DNA of 64,000 nucleotides, taken from contig CALLAW010000036.1 in assembly GCA_938001865.1 (NCBI GenBank), positions 1 to 64,000 on the forward strand, read 5' to 3'. Made by a program: the position numbers and the translations under genes. The DNA is from an uncultured Saprospiraceae bacterium (GTDB taxonomy: Bacteria > Bacteroidota > Bacteroidia > Chitinophagales > Saprospiraceae). Below, piece after piece: positions 10,165 through 19,176 of this stretch; position 1 is the first letter of the stretch; the number at the start of each line of letters is the position of its first letter. The notes below the pieces were generated by a model that ran no database searches, was not told the origin of the DNA, and saw only the letters and a list, made by a program, of their open reading frames with translations.

Positions 10165-10512
10165 CTAAGCGTTGAAGCTAGTGCCGCAGCCGCATGACTC
10201 AGTGGCATTGGGATTATTGAAGGTAAATCCTCTGTTATTCAATCCTTCTACCCAGTCTACTTCCATCCCTATGAGATAGATACCATGTGCCTTCTCCATA
10301 TACACTGTGATTCCATTAATCTCAAAGACTTCATCTTTATCAGTTTTTTCATCAAAACCAAGGAGATATGAAAATCCAGAACATCCACCACCTTTGACTC
10401 CGATCCGAAGCCCATAATGCTCTGGGACATTCTTTTCTTCGATCAATCTTTTCAGTTGTACGACTGCTCCGTCAGACAGAGAGATTGGTTGTGTTGTTGT
10501 TATAGTTGACAT
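10165..10512 (-). CDS. A-type iron-sulfur carrier (IscA/ErpA/SufA family)
   Basis: 115 residues of the HesB/IscA fold. The three cluster-binding cysteines are present: Cys44 in GGGCSGFSY and the C-terminal pair Cys107/Cys109 in SCGCGTSF. These proteins accept Fe-S clusters from the scaffold and pass them to apo-enzymes in the cytoplasm. No suf or isc genes lie beside it, so the subfamily stays open. It is divergent from the large propeller gene, with 104 bp between them. Confidence 0.9.
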   Translation of the reverse strand: MSTITTTQPISLSDGAVVQLKRLIEEKNVPEHYGLRIGVKGGGCSGFSYLLGFDEKTDKDEVFEINGITVYMEKAHGIYLIGMEVDWVEGLNNRGFTFNNPNATESCGCGTSFNA

Positions 10513-10576
10513 CTTGATTGTATTAGTTATCTTGTGATTGTTCTATATTAACCCTCACTTATTCATAATAGTTTTA

Positions 10577-10584
10577 CAAAGTTA
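10577..10584 (-). promoter_or_regulatory. possible -7 promoter box of the IscA-type gene (TAACTTTG)
   Basis: TAACTTTG on the minus strand, about 65 bp before the ATG at 10512; exact TAnnTTTG match. A TTG upstream sits too close for normal -33 spacing. Confidence 0.3.
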
Positions 10585-10616
10585 GGAATTGTCAACAAAC
10601 TCATCTAACCAAAGCG

Positions 10617-13600
10617 ATGAAAATATCAAAGAGTCTTTATCCTTATCTACTTTTATTCTGCTGCCTCGCTTCGCATTTAGCAGTAGCGCAAAACAATGCT
10701 AACGATCTGTACAAAGATCTCAGCATCCGCAATATCGGTCCAGCTGGCATGAGTGGTAGAGTCACTGCCATAGATGCCATAGAGAGCAAGCCAAATACAA
10801 TCTACATCGGCTCAGCATCGGGAGGAGTATGGATGAGCAACAATCGAGGTATCACATGGCAACCAATCTTCGAACATGAAGCTACGATGTCTATCGGTGC
10901 TCTCAAAATCAACCAATCCAACCCTGATGAGATCTGGGTCGGAACTGGAGAAGGGAATCCAAGAAATAGTCACAATAGTGGCAAAGGAATCTACAAATCT
11001 CTAGACGGAGGAGCATCTTGGAAGCTCATGGGCTTGGAGAACACTAAGGTCATCCATCGTATCATGATAGATAAGTACAACTCAGATATCGTATATGTAG
11101 CGGCTATGGGGAGTGCTTGGGGACGAAGTAAGGATAGAGGTGTCTACCGTACTCTCGATGGCGGGAAGACTTGGAGTCAAATCCTCTATATCAATGAGAC
11201 TACTGGAGCTGCTGATATGATCGTAGATCCCGAAAATCACAATAAACTCTATGTCGCAATGTGGCAACATCAAAGGACACCATGGGGATTCGAGAGTGGT
11301 GGTGAGGGTTCGGGGCTCTATGTCACTCATGATGGAGGTGACAACTGGAAGCAACTCGGTAAGGAAGAGGGCATCCCTACAGATACGCTTGGTCGGATCG
11401 GTCTCGCAGCAGCAACCAATAAGCCTGACGTCCTCTATGCTCTCATCGAGACCAAAAATAAACAAGCAATCTATAGATCCGATGATGCTGGACTCAATTG
11501 GAAGATGCAATCTGATAAGAACGTCGGTAATCGACCATTCTACTACTCAGAAATCTACGTAGATCCATCTAATGAAAATAGAATATTTAATCTCTGGTCA
11601 TATGTCAGTAAATCTGAAGATGGAGGCAAGACATTCTCAACTATCATGGACTATGGCAATAACATCCACCCCGATCACCATGCGATGTGGATCGACAAGA
11701 ATAATCCCAACTATATGATCAACGGCAATGATGGAGGGCTCAATATCTCAGAAGACGGAGGTGATAATTGGAGATTTGTCGACAACCTACCGATTGGGCA
11801 ATTCTATCATATCAATATCGATGATGAGTTCCCATATCAAGTCTATGGAGGGATGCAAGATAATGGCAGTTGGGTAGGTCCTACCTCAGTCCTCAAGAGA
11901 GGTGGTATAAGGAATAGTGACTTCCAAGAGGTCTACTTTGGTGATGGATTTGACATAGCTCCGCTCCCTCATGATCATACTAAGGGCTATGCCATGTCTC
12001 AAGGTGGCAACGTCTCACTCTATGATAAGCTTACTGCTCGCAATATTTTTATCAAGCCTGTCAGATCAGATACTACTGATCTGAGATTCAATTGGAATGC
12101 TGCTCTAGCTATAGATCCCTTCAACGACTGCGGAGTCTACTTTGGTAGTCAGTATGTGCATTATAGTGATGATTGCGGCCAGAGTTGGACGACGATATCT
12201 GATGATCTGACGACCAATGATCCAGCAAAGCAAGATCAGAGCAAAAGTGGTGGCCTTACTCTCGACGTCACAGGTGCGGAGAACCATACTACCCTACTCA
12301 CCATAGCCCCGTCTCCATTAGATGAGGATGTAATCTGGACTGGAAGTGATGATGGTCGTCTCCATGTCTCTGCGGACAAAGGCAAATCTTGGAAATCACT
12401 AGAATCAAGCCTACCAAAAGCTCCAAAAAATGCCTTCATTCCACAGATAGAAGTCTCGATACATGATCGAGGTGAAGCCTTCGTCGTAGTCAATAATTAC
12501 CGTCAGAATGATTGGCAACCATACCTCTATCATACCAATAACCTCGGTAAATCTTGGAAGTCAATCGCTGCTCCGTCAGTCATGAAGTCGTTCGTCTGTA
12601 GTATCGTCCAAGATCATATCAACCCCAATCTACTCTTCGCAGGGTTAGATGATGGACTCTACCTCTCATACGACAAAGGGAGCTCGTGGGCAAAGGTGAC
12701 ACAGTTTCCCTCAGTGCAGATCAGAGACATGAAGATACATCGTGGTCAAGACGACCTGGTGATTGGAACATTTGGTAGGGCTCTATGGGTCATCGATGAT
12801 CTCAATGTCATCAGGGCTCATAAGCAGAAAAACAACCCTACCAACGCAGCGATCATCTCTTATCCAGTAGATAGAGCTTATCATACATCTAGCAGGTCTG
12901 TAGATGGTCATCGGTTCATCGCCCAAGGGATGTTCGTCGGAGACAATATCTCCAAATCTGCAAGAATTAAGTATTGGATCAATCCTGATAGCATCACAGA
13001 CAAGAATAAAGAGAAGGTGCTCGTAAGGATATTTGACAATCAAGGTGATACGATACGTACCTACGATCACAGTCCTGTCAAGGGACTCAATACGACGATC
13101 TGGGGACTCAATCGAGATGGAGTCAGATATCCGAGTTGGAAGTCTCCAGAGCCTGATGCCAAACTTCCCGGTGGAGCCAACGTCCCAGCAGGTACATATC
13201 AGGTAGGTCTCTACTATAAGCAAGATAGTACATTCCAAGAGATCACCGTACTAGACGATCCAAGACATGATCCTATCACTGAGACCAATATAGAATCGTA
13301 TGACGAATTCGACGATCTGATCACAGCTGCAACTGCAGGCTTCGAACGATTGAAAACTTATCAGAGTGAATTAGCAGATGTCAAGTCGTATATCCAAAAT
13401 CAACCCGACTCAATCAAAACACCTCTGGAAGAGAACATGAAGGCTCTCAATAGTCAGATAGATAGCCTTCAACTCCTCTATATGCATCCCAAAGATGTCA
13501 GAGGATATCTCAGTAACAAAGGCAAGCTCAATGAACTGCTCTGGCCTACATCTAACTATCTCAGATCATACTGGCAACCATCAGGTGACAATGCAGTGAG

Positions 13601-13736
13601 ACAACTTGCAATACTTAATGAGAGAGTAGCCAACATCGAATCAGCGATCAATACATTTAGGGAAACCAAGATGGATCCATTCAAGCAAGAGGTGCTCGGA
13701 TTAGACCCTATCTTATTCAAACCAGAAGAAAAGTAA
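10617..13736 (+). CDS. large secreted Asp-box (BNR/VPS10-like) beta-propeller protein
   Basis: 1039 residues with a signal peptide (MKISKSLYPYLLLFCCLASH, ending AVAQ). About eleven Asp-box motifs (S/T-x-D-x-G-x-x-W) follow through residues 60-720, including SLDGGASW, TLDGGKTW, THDGGDNW, SEDGGDNW, SDDCGQSW, SADKGKSW and SYDKGSSW. They mark one or two sortilin/VPS10-type or sialidase-type propellers. The last 300 residues hold a strand-rich domain (VRIFDNQGDTIRTYDH) and a helical end. Homologues in Bacteroidota are often called glycosyl hydrolase, but no catalytic residues can be claimed here, and a binding role is as likely. No sorting domain is visible at the C-terminus. Confidence 0.8.
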   Translation: MKISKSLYPYLLLFCCLASHLAVAQNNANDLYKDLSIRNIGPAGMSGRVTAIDAIESKPNTIYIGSASGGVWMSNNRGITWQPIFEHEATMSIGALKINQSNPDEIWVGTGEGNPRNSHNSGKGIYKSLDGGASWKLMGLENTKVIHRIMIDKYNSDIVYVAAMGSAWGRSKDRGVYRTLDGGKTWSQILYINETTGAADMIVDPENHNKLYVAMWQHQRTPWGFESGGEGSGLYVTHDGGDNWKQLGKEEGIPTDTLGRIGLAAATNKPDVLYALIETKNKQAIYRSDDAGLNWKMQSDKNVGNRPFYYSEIYVDPSNENRIFNLWSYVSKSEDGGKTFSTIMDYGNNIHPDHHAMWIDKNNPNYMINGNDGGLNISEDGGDNWRFVDNLPIGQFYHINIDDEFPYQVYGGMQDNGSWVGPTSVLKRGGIRNSDFQEVYFGDGFDIAPLPHDHTKGYAMSQGGNVSLYDKLTARNIFIKPVRSDTTDLRFNWNAALAIDPFNDCGVYFGSQYVHYSDDCGQSWTTISDDLTTNDPAKQDQSKSGGLTLDVTGAENHTTLLTIAPSPLDEDVIWTGSDDGRLHVSADKGKSWKSLESSLPKAPKNAFIPQIEVSIHDRGEAFVVVNNYRQNDWQPYLYHTNNLGKSWKSIAAPSVMKSFVCSIVQDHINPNLLFAGLDDGLYLSYDKGSSWAKVTQFPSVQIRDMKIHRGQDDLVIGTFGRALWVIDDLNVIRAHKQKNNPTNAAIISYPVDRAYHTSSRSVDGHRFIAQGMFVGDNISKSARIKYWINPDSITDKNKEKVLVRIFDNQGDTIRTYDHSPVKGLNTTIWGLNRDGVRYPSWKSPEPDAKLPGGANVPAGTYQVGLYYKQDSTFQEITVLDDPRHDPITETNIESYDEFDDLITAATAGFERLKTYQSELADVKSYIQNQPDSIKTPLEENMKALNSQIDSLQLLYMHPKDVRGYLSNKGKLNELLWPTSNYLRSYWQPSGDNAVRQLAILNERVANIESAINTFRETKMDPFKQEVLGLDPILFKPEEK

Positions 13737-14015
13737 CTCTCACATAAACTCTATAATCATGAAATCTCCAATCCTATTCTGAGCCCTTTTGCACCCTGCT
13801 CTTGATCTCTCTCTAACCAAGACTTAGAGGCAACCATCGATGGGTGTGACTTAGATGTAGATGCCAAGGTCGAGATGTCATGAGACGCTTGGATCAGCTC
13901 CACTGTATAGCACTACACTTACTGTGAGCTATGTCACTACCGTACTTGGAGTCATCAATGAAGAGTGTGAGTTAAGAGACAATATCCAATAGTTCTATCG
14001 AGTATTCCTTTGCAT
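13737..14015. other. 279-bp gap with possible decayed coding remnant
   Basis: Begins with an ATG-initiated stretch at 13759 that meets a stop after seven codons (MKSPILF). Short open segments in shifted frames follow, ending in VINEECELRDNIQ and a stop at 13991-13993. The composition resembles the surrounding coding DNA. This is compatible with a degraded small gene, but no family is recognised. No promoter or terminator is evident. Confidence 0.2.
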
Positions 14016-15224
14016 TTAGCTCAAGCGTCTCCAATACCCACACTTGAGATAGCTGCCTTCTGGGAAGGAAATCGGATGATCAAAGTCATGGAATGTCTTC
14101 TTGTAGAGTTGGTATCGAGCATCTGACTGACTGATCCCTTGGTGCATGACACTGAAGAATGCCTTACTCTCTATCCGACTGCTACATGATGCTAAGATCA
14201 AAGTACCATCGAGGCTCACTAGCTGACTCCCAAGATGAGATAATCGTTGGTACACTTGAAGAGCCTTAGGGACTTCCTTAGCTTGCTTAGCGAATGATGG
14301 TGGATCGATAATCACGATATCATACCGATGTCCCTCACTGATCAGTGTAGCGAGTGAGTCGAAGGCATCACCAGCTATCGTCTTATGGCCATCTTCTGCT
14401 CTATTGATCATGGCATTGTGACGAGCTAACTGGAGTGCTTGCTTACTCACATCTAGACTTGTCACTTCTGTAGCTCCTCCGACTAGAGCATGTACGCTAA
14501 ATCCACCTGCATAACTGAATACATCTAAGACCGTCTTCCCTGCTGCCATTTGCTGTACTTGATGGCGGTTATGCCTATGATCGAGAAAAAATCCAGTCTT
14601 GTGCCCCTTGATCAGATCAGCCTCAAAGATAACTCCATGCTCTCTGAACTGTACGAGAGCAGAGGTCTCATCACCTACGAGTGTACTCCCATCCTCCAAG
14701 TCAGTACCCGAGAGTGCTACCTTACGAGACAACCTCAATATCACTTGCCTTGGTCTAAACATCTTGTCCAGCGAACTCAATATCCCATCGAGATACGGTA
14801 TCCAAATCCCAGAGTATAACTTGACTACAAACTTATCATCATACTTATCTACGATAAGACCAGGGAGACCATCATTCTCTCCGAAGATCAGACGGCAACT
14901 ATTCAGGTCTTTATGCAGATATGGCTTACGCAATGTGTATGCTGCATTGAACTGAGTCAGTATCCAATTGTCATCTATCCGAGTGCCATTGATTGTAGTT
15001 AGCACTTTGATACGGATGGGAGATTCTGCATCATAGAGTCCTAGTCCCAAAAATCGATTCTTAGCTCGGTCAAAGATGATAGCGATATCACCTGTATTGC
15101 CTGCAGCAGATTGCTTGACTATACTCTCATCGAAGATCCAAGGATGTCCCTTCCTGATCGCATACTCGGCCGCTGCCTTGACCTTGATCGCTAATGTTGA
15201 CTGTGGTGATCTCATTGGCTGCAA
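14016..15224 (-). CDS. rlmI: class I rRNA (cytosine-C5) methyltransferase, RlmI family
   Basis: 402 residues. The N-terminal PUA-like domain (IRKGHPWIFDESI) is followed by an EEHUD-type linker and a Rossmann methyltransferase. The SAM motif is VLDVFSYAGGFSVHA, then IIDPPSFAK. The nucleophile region is LILASCSSR, where a Cys is expected in the C5-cytosine family. RlmI methylates C1962 of 23S rRNA; the substrate is inferred by homology. The start used is the first ATG; MRSPQST four codons later is equally possible. It is divergent from the acylphosphatase gene. Confidence 0.85.
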   Translation of the reverse strand: MQPMRSPQSTLAIKVKAAAEYAIRKGHPWIFDESIVKQSAAGNTGDIAIIFDRAKNRFLGLGLYDAESPIRIKVLTTINGTRIDDNWILTQFNAAYTLRKPYLHKDLNSCRLIFGENDGLPGLIVDKYDDKFVVKLYSGIWIPYLDGILSSLDKMFRPRQVILRLSRKVALSGTDLEDGSTLVGDETSALVQFREHGVIFEADLIKGHKTGFFLDHRHNRHQVQQMAAGKTVLDVFSYAGGFSVHALVGGATEVTSLDVSKQALQLARHNAMINRAEDGHKTIAGDAFDSLATLISEGHRYDIVIIDPPSFAKQAKEVPKALQVYQRLSHLGSQLVSLDGTLILASCSSRIESKAFFSVMHQGISQSDARYQLYKKTFHDFDHPISFPEGSYLKCGYWRRLS

Positions 15225-15275
15225 AGGTATCTGTTATCAAAGACTCTGAATAGAATTTGCTAATTTTACGATGCA

Positions 15276-15578
15276 ATGCAAATCGATATGAAGACAGATA
15301 GGGAGTTAATAGGGCTACTAGGTAATATTACTGGAAGAGTACAAGGGGTGGGATTTAGACATTACACTCAGGTAAAGGCAACCGAACTGGGACTCACAGG
15401 TACTGTCCGTAATCTTACTGATGGCAGTGTCAGCATAGAGGCGTATGGCGATAGCGATCAAGTCAAATCACTCATTAATTGGTGCCAATCAGGACCTAGC
15501 TCTAGTCATGTAATCTCCTTTTCGTTTCAGTTTATTGATTATAAAAGCCTAGATTATAATGGGTTCAGAAAAATATAA
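15276..15578 (+). CDS. acyP: acylphosphatase
   Basis: 100 residues with both signature motifs: GRVQGVGFRHY, with catalytic Arg28, and GTVRNLTDGSVSIEAYGD, with Asn46, which positions the water. The enzyme hydrolyses acyl phosphates in the cytoplasm. The length is typical, with about 10 extra residues at the N-terminus; MKTDREL at the fifth codon is an alternative start. Confidence 0.93.
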   Translation: MQIDMKTDRELIGLLGNITGRVQGVGFRHYTQVKATELGLTGTVRNLTDGSVSIEAYGDSDQVKSLINWCQSGPSSSHVISFSFQFIDYKSLDYNGFRKI

Positions 15579-15681
15579 TAGAGTTGTATGTCATCAACAA
15601 AACAACCGTATTTGGATGATTATTACTATAATTTAAATTCTATATGAAATCAGAGTTCTGTCAGTGTAGAGCTACAGATCT

Positions 15682-16191
15682 TTACTTGAGTTGCTTAGGT
15701 GTCAGCAGTTGATATGTACTCACGTTATCCAATCTGACGTCACTCCAACTCTCTAATTGCCATCTGCAGATCAGTACTGCACACGTAGGAAAAGCTGATA
15801 TCTCTCCATGACTTACCTCATCTGCTACATTGAGGCAACTCCCATTGTGGCTTGTAAGCATTACTGTATCGATATCATCGAGAGTATTGTGTAAGTAATC
15901 TACATAAGTACTCCCACTATCGTGGAAGGTATACAGATCATCATGATACGTAATCAATGACTCTGGTACACTTAAGTATCGATTGAGTATGGCGAGTGTT
16001 GCCCTTGTCCGTACGGCTGTACTGCAGTAGACTTTATCAGGTATGAGATGCAGAGCTTGCATCCTTTTGCCTATGAGGTTACAGTCAGATTTGCCCCTAT
16101 CTGCGAGTGGTCTCAGTTTGTCTTCAAGGTAAGATAGATCATGTGAGGACTTAGCATGACGTACAAGGAGCATGATTTTTTCACCGATCAT
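15682..16191 (-). CDS. SixA-like histidine phosphatase
   Basis: 169 residues of the branch-1 histidine phosphatase fold. The catalytic motif is LVRHAKSSHD (Arg11, His12), typical of the SixA subfamily rather than phosphoglycerate mutases. VMLTSHNGSCLN supplies the second catalytic His, replacing the usual GHxP. SixA enzymes remove phosphate from histidine phosphocarriers; the substrate here is unknown. The start could be MLLVRHAK at codon 7. It lies 12 bp behind the 202-residue unknown gene and is probably cotranscribed with it. Confidence 0.8.
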   Translation of the reverse strand: MIGEKIMLLVRHAKSSHDLSYLEDKLRPLADRGKSDCNLIGKRMQALHLIPDKVYCSTAVRTRATLAILNRYLSVPESLITYHDDLYTFHDSGSTYVDYLHNTLDDIDTVMLTSHNGSCLNVADEVSHGEISAFPTCAVLICRWQLESWSDVRLDNVSTYQLLTPKQLK

Positions 16192-16203
16192 CGCTGACTG
16201 ATA

Positions 16204-16812
16204 TTATTTGTTCTTCTGATAGGCATCTGGGATATTGCCGTACTCTAGCTCTTGAAGATCTAGATCATAGAGATCAGCGTATGCCTCAAACGCCGAGTTA
16301 TCCTTAGTCAATTGATAGAACTCAGTCAATTGATCTGAAAAATCAAGATGATAGTCTGAGTGTAGCCCTCCGATCAATTTGAATACCTTGATCATCCGCT
16401 TGATGATGTAGTCGTAGTATTTCTCATCTACCATACGTCCTAGCATCCCTCCTTCTAATCGAGTAAACCCTAAGGATGCTAGCACAATCCTCAGATTGAG
16501 CTCAGCCTCACCGTACTTATCTTTAGTAATAGCGACATGATGATTGATCCGACCACTCATATCTCTGAGGATCCTTACACTATGCTTACTGCTATACTCA
16601 TGTCCTTGGTAGTGATTGAGTAGGCTTGATAGCTCGTCGTCCACATCTGCTCTCCTCTCTTCTGTCGTCTCACTCAACTCGAGCAACTTGAACTCTAACT
16701 GCTCGATGAGGTTCTTAGCCTTAGGGATGAGCCTGATCAACAACTTATCCTTCTCCTTCATGGGGAGGTTGAGGATTTCTTGTTTGAGTTCTGGAGAGAT
16801 TTTTCTACGCAT
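16204..16812 (-). CDS. conserved hypothetical protein, helical
   Basis: 202 residues, no signal peptide or membrane segment, so cytoplasmic. The sequence is rich in charged residues and predicted mostly helical (ERRADVDDELSSLLNHYQ, INHHVAITKDKYGEAELNLRIVLASLGFTRLEG). I do not recognise the family. It sits between another unknown gene (25 bp upstream) and the SixA-like gene (12 bp downstream), so the three form a likely operon reading 17293 to 15682. A role linked to the phosphatase is only suggested by position. Confidence 0.6.
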   Translation of the reverse strand: MRRKISPELKQEILNLPMKEKDKLLIRLIPKAKNLIEQLEFKLLELSETTEERRADVDDELSSLLNHYQGHEYSSKHSVRILRDMSGRINHHVAITKDKYGEAELNLRIVLASLGFTRLEGGMLGRMVDEKYYDYIIKRMIKVFKLIGGLHSDYHLDFSDQLTEFYQLTKDNSAFEAYADLYDLDLQELEYGNIPDAYQKNK

Positions 16813-16837
16813 CGTAGTAGCTAATTTACTCTGATGA

Positions 16838-17293
16838 CTATGGGTTAGATCTCTTGTATCTCTTCCAGATAGATTTGAAAGACTTACACATCATCTGAGC
16901 AGTCTCTGCATTGAACTTGATCACATCTTGTGAATCCTCAGTGGCTGGGGCACAACAAGCGACACACTCTCCTGTAGGATCATAGATTGCCGTCTCTGTG
17001 ATGAATGGGTTGAACTCTGACTCAGGGAGTAGGAGGAAGTTATTACCCATCTCTTCAGTTGTCAGGCCATACATCTTCTGATAGAGCTTCATATTCTTAG
17101 TGATGTCCTTAGTAGCTGGTACGATATATCTGTACTTCGCTTTCTGTCCGAGATTGACACTTACGATTTCATTGAAGTCCTTATTCTCTACATCATAGTG
17201 AAGTGATGGTGAGACGACCCAGATGACTTGTGATTTGTTCTCGAGTTTGATGAGTTGTTTTAATGTCATTTTATTCATGTTTATATCAGTCAA
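16838..17293 (-). CDS. hypothetical protein with CVACC motif
   Basis: 151 residues, cytoplasmic, not recognised. It opens with KMTLKQLIKLENKSQVIWVVSPSLHYD and has an alternative start at MNKMTL (codon 6). A cluster GECVACCAPATED lies near residue 113 and could bind metal or be redox active. A further Cys occurs in MMCKSFKSIWKRYKRS at the basic C-terminus. It is the first gene of the likely operon with the 202-residue protein and the SixA-like phosphatase. The 280-bp AT-rich region upstream contains inverted repeats and may hold its promoter. Confidence 0.55.
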   Translation of the reverse strand: MTDINMNKMTLKQLIKLENKSQVIWVVSPSLHYDVENKDFNEIVSVNLGQKAKYRYIVPATKDITKNMKLYQKMYGLTTEEMGNNFLLLPESEFNPFITETAIYDPTGECVACCAPATEDSQDVIKFNAETAQMMCKSFKSIWKRYKRSNP

Positions 17294-17478
17294 TTCTTAT
17301 CTACGGACATAAAAGTACGGTATATCTAGATATTATAAATAGATATAATATACTTTTACAGTGTTAATCTGTTCGAAAACATTTATTTATTTGTTAAAGG
17401 AATGGTGTAATCAAATCATTTGAAGCAAAATCAAGTAATATTTGTAAAGAACATGGTGGACTGTCAGATAGACAACTA

Positions 17479-17507
17479 TTTGATTGTTTACTTTCTGAGT
17501 AACTTTG
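17479..17507 (+). promoter_or_regulatory. predicted promoter of the thioredoxin gene (TTTG-N17-TAACTTTG)
   Basis: TTTG at 17479-17482 and TAACTTTG at 17500-17507, separated by 17 bp, fit the Bacteroidota TTG-N17-23-TAnnTTTG promoter. The gene starts 67 bp downstream at 17574. The rest of the 17294-17573 gap is AT-rich with a palindromic stretch around 17323-17350 (ATATCTAGATAT); I see no gene in it. Confidence 0.55.
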
Positions 17508-17573
17508 ATATTCCGATCCATAGAGATGGACGAATTCTAAATTTAAGTAAAAACACTGAAAAATAAATACACA

Positions 17574-18053
17574 ATGATATTAAGACAATTTACACTGATC
17601 GCAAGTCTCCTCCTCGTTGCAAGTTTTGGATTTGCACAAGCATATGAAGCAGAAAACGAAGGATGGCTCGTAAGTCTAGACGAAGCATATGAACTCTCAC
17701 AGGAAACAGGTAAGCCCATCATGGCTAACTTTACTGGTAGCGACTGGTGTGGATGGTGCAAGAGATTAACAGCAACTGTATTCTCAAAGAATGAATTTCA
17801 GGTGTGGGCAGAGGACAATGTAGTCCTTCTCGAACTAGATTATCCTAAAAGAAAGCAGTTACCTGATGATATCAAACAACAAAATGCTGGACTCCAGCAA
17901 GCATTCAAGATCCGAGGTTATCCATCAGTATGGGTATTTGATCTCGCTAAAGATGCCGAAGGGAAGTATAGCATAGAGGCATACGGCAAGTCGGGTTACA
18001 AGCCTACTGTAGCTGAGTTTACAGATGAGATGGACAAGTTCTTGGGTAACTAA
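17574..18053 (+). CDS. exported thioredoxin-family protein
   Basis: 159 residues. A signal peptide (MILRQFTLIASLLLVASFGF, ending AQA) directs it to the periplasm. The thioredoxin active site is WCGWCKR (Cys59, Cys62), preceded by NFTGSD as in the Thioredoxin_7 family common in Bacteroidota. YPSVWVFD carries the expected cis-Pro region. It probably reduces or isomerises disulfides of exported proteins. A predicted promoter lies 67 bp upstream. It converges on the glycosyltransferase with a 10-bp gap. Confidence 0.85.
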   Translation: MILRQFTLIASLLLVASFGFAQAYEAENEGWLVSLDEAYELSQETGKPIMANFTGSDWCGWCKRLTATVFSKNEFQVWAEDNVVLLELDYPKRKQLPDDIKQQNAGLQQAFKIRGYPSVWVFDLAKDAEGKYSIEAYGKSGYKPTVAEFTDEMDKFLGN

Positions 18054-18063
18054 TAGCTATTCA

Positions 18064-19176
18064 TTACTTACGACCGACTAGGGAGTCTGAGAGTCGAGTA
18101 AGTTTAACTTTTTCATACTCCCAATTAAAATCCAAACTTACCTCTTTGCAGGCAAGTTTGGATTTTTTGTATTCGGTAGGGTCTTCATAGTGGGTAATCC
18201 CTGCAAGCAAACCAGGGATATCATATGTCTTGAGGAGGTAACTCGTAGGATACCTCTCTTGTAACTTACGATACTCTGGGTAGTCCATATGGAGTGCAGG
18301 TAACCCATGATGACAGTAATCAAAAAACTTATTGGTCAACGAGTAGTAATAGCTCTGGCTCACAGCATCTAAGAGATTGAGCCCTAACCAACACTGAGCA
18401 AGTAGTGAGTGTAATTGATCTGGCTTGACCCAATCGTGAAATTTTACGTTGGGTAGCTCACCAAACTCAGCTCTGAGATGTGGTAGTAAGTCACCATTGC
18501 CAATGATCCAGAGATCATATGAGTCTAAGTAACCTTGCTGTGCAGCTCTACAATAAAGCTCTATCCCCCTACCTTGATTGACAGCACCGAGGTAGACGAT
18601 GATCTTTCTTGATGATTCTCTGTGTGGCTCTCCGAGATGTTGAGCTACCTGGGACATCTGATTTGCAGTATGAGGTGGGACATTTCTCACTACCTCGAAC
18701 TGACACTTATACTTCTGACCAAGGATATCTGCAAGAGATTGATTGACTGTAATGCACTGTGTCTCAGAGTTGATAGCCCATTTGCCTAGAGCAGTCCAGA
18801 TAGCCTTCTTGATCGGACGATCCGCTAACTCTGGCACCTCCGTAAAGTATTCATGGGAATCATAGATCAATGGTAACCGCCTTAGCACACTATAGAGCTT
18901 AGCAGCAAGCATGGTATCAAGATCTACTGCATAGACCACGTGTGGACTGACAGCGAAGAGTCTTACAAGCAGTCGGAGATTATACTCGAGGTAAAATCCA
19001 AAACCACTCTTAAACCAGTGAGTCACACGGTCATCATGCATCTCATAGCTCCTTGACAGCCAAGTCACCTGATGCCCTATCGTAGCTAAGTGACTAGAGA
19101 TCCGCTGCATCCTACGATCATACTCTCGATAGCTCGTAGAGAGTATCGCTATCTGAGGTCTACGACTCTGATTCAA
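18064..19176 (-). CDS. GT4-like glycosyltransferase
   Basis: 370 residues from TTG 19176; the first in-frame ATG (19230) would overlap the upstream gene by 71 bp and add residues with no domain match. The protein starts PQIAILSTSYREYDRRMQR, the N-terminal Rossmann strand of GT-B enzymes. It contains PHVVYAVDLDTMLAA and IYDSHEYFTEVPEL, and a C-terminal domain with IVYLGAVNQGRGIELYCRAA and LWIIGNGDL. These are features of the GT4 group that moves sugars from nucleotide donors to glycans or lipids. Acceptor unknown. It overlaps the end of the MazG-like gene by 17 bp and is likely translated after it. Confidence 0.75.
   Translation of the reverse strand: MNQSRRPQIAILSTSYREYDRRMQRISSHLATIGHQVTWLSRSYEMHDDRVTHWFKSGFGFYLEYNLRLLVRLFAVSPHVVYAVDLDTMLAAKLYSVLRRLPLIYDSHEYFTEVPELADRPIKKAIWTALGKWAINSETQCITVNQSLADILGQKYKCQFEVVRNVPPHTANQMSQVAQHLGEPHRESSRKIIVYLGAVNQGRGIELYCRAAQQGYLDSYDLWIIGNGDLLPHLRAEFGELPNVKFHDWVKPDQLHSLLAQCWLGLNLLDAVSQSYYYSLTNKFFDYCHHGLPALHMDYPEYRKLQERYPTSYLLKTYDIPGLLAGITHYEDPTEYKKSKLACKEVSLDFNWEYEKVKLTRLSDSLVGRK

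Noticed and set aside
11082-11510. Long open frame on the minus strand within the propeller gene
   Set aside because: It mirrors the repeated Asp-box codons of the real gene and shows no domain or start context.
12783-13238. 151-codon minus-strand frame within the propeller gene
   Set aside because: Antisense shadow of a convincing coding region; no recognisable protein features.
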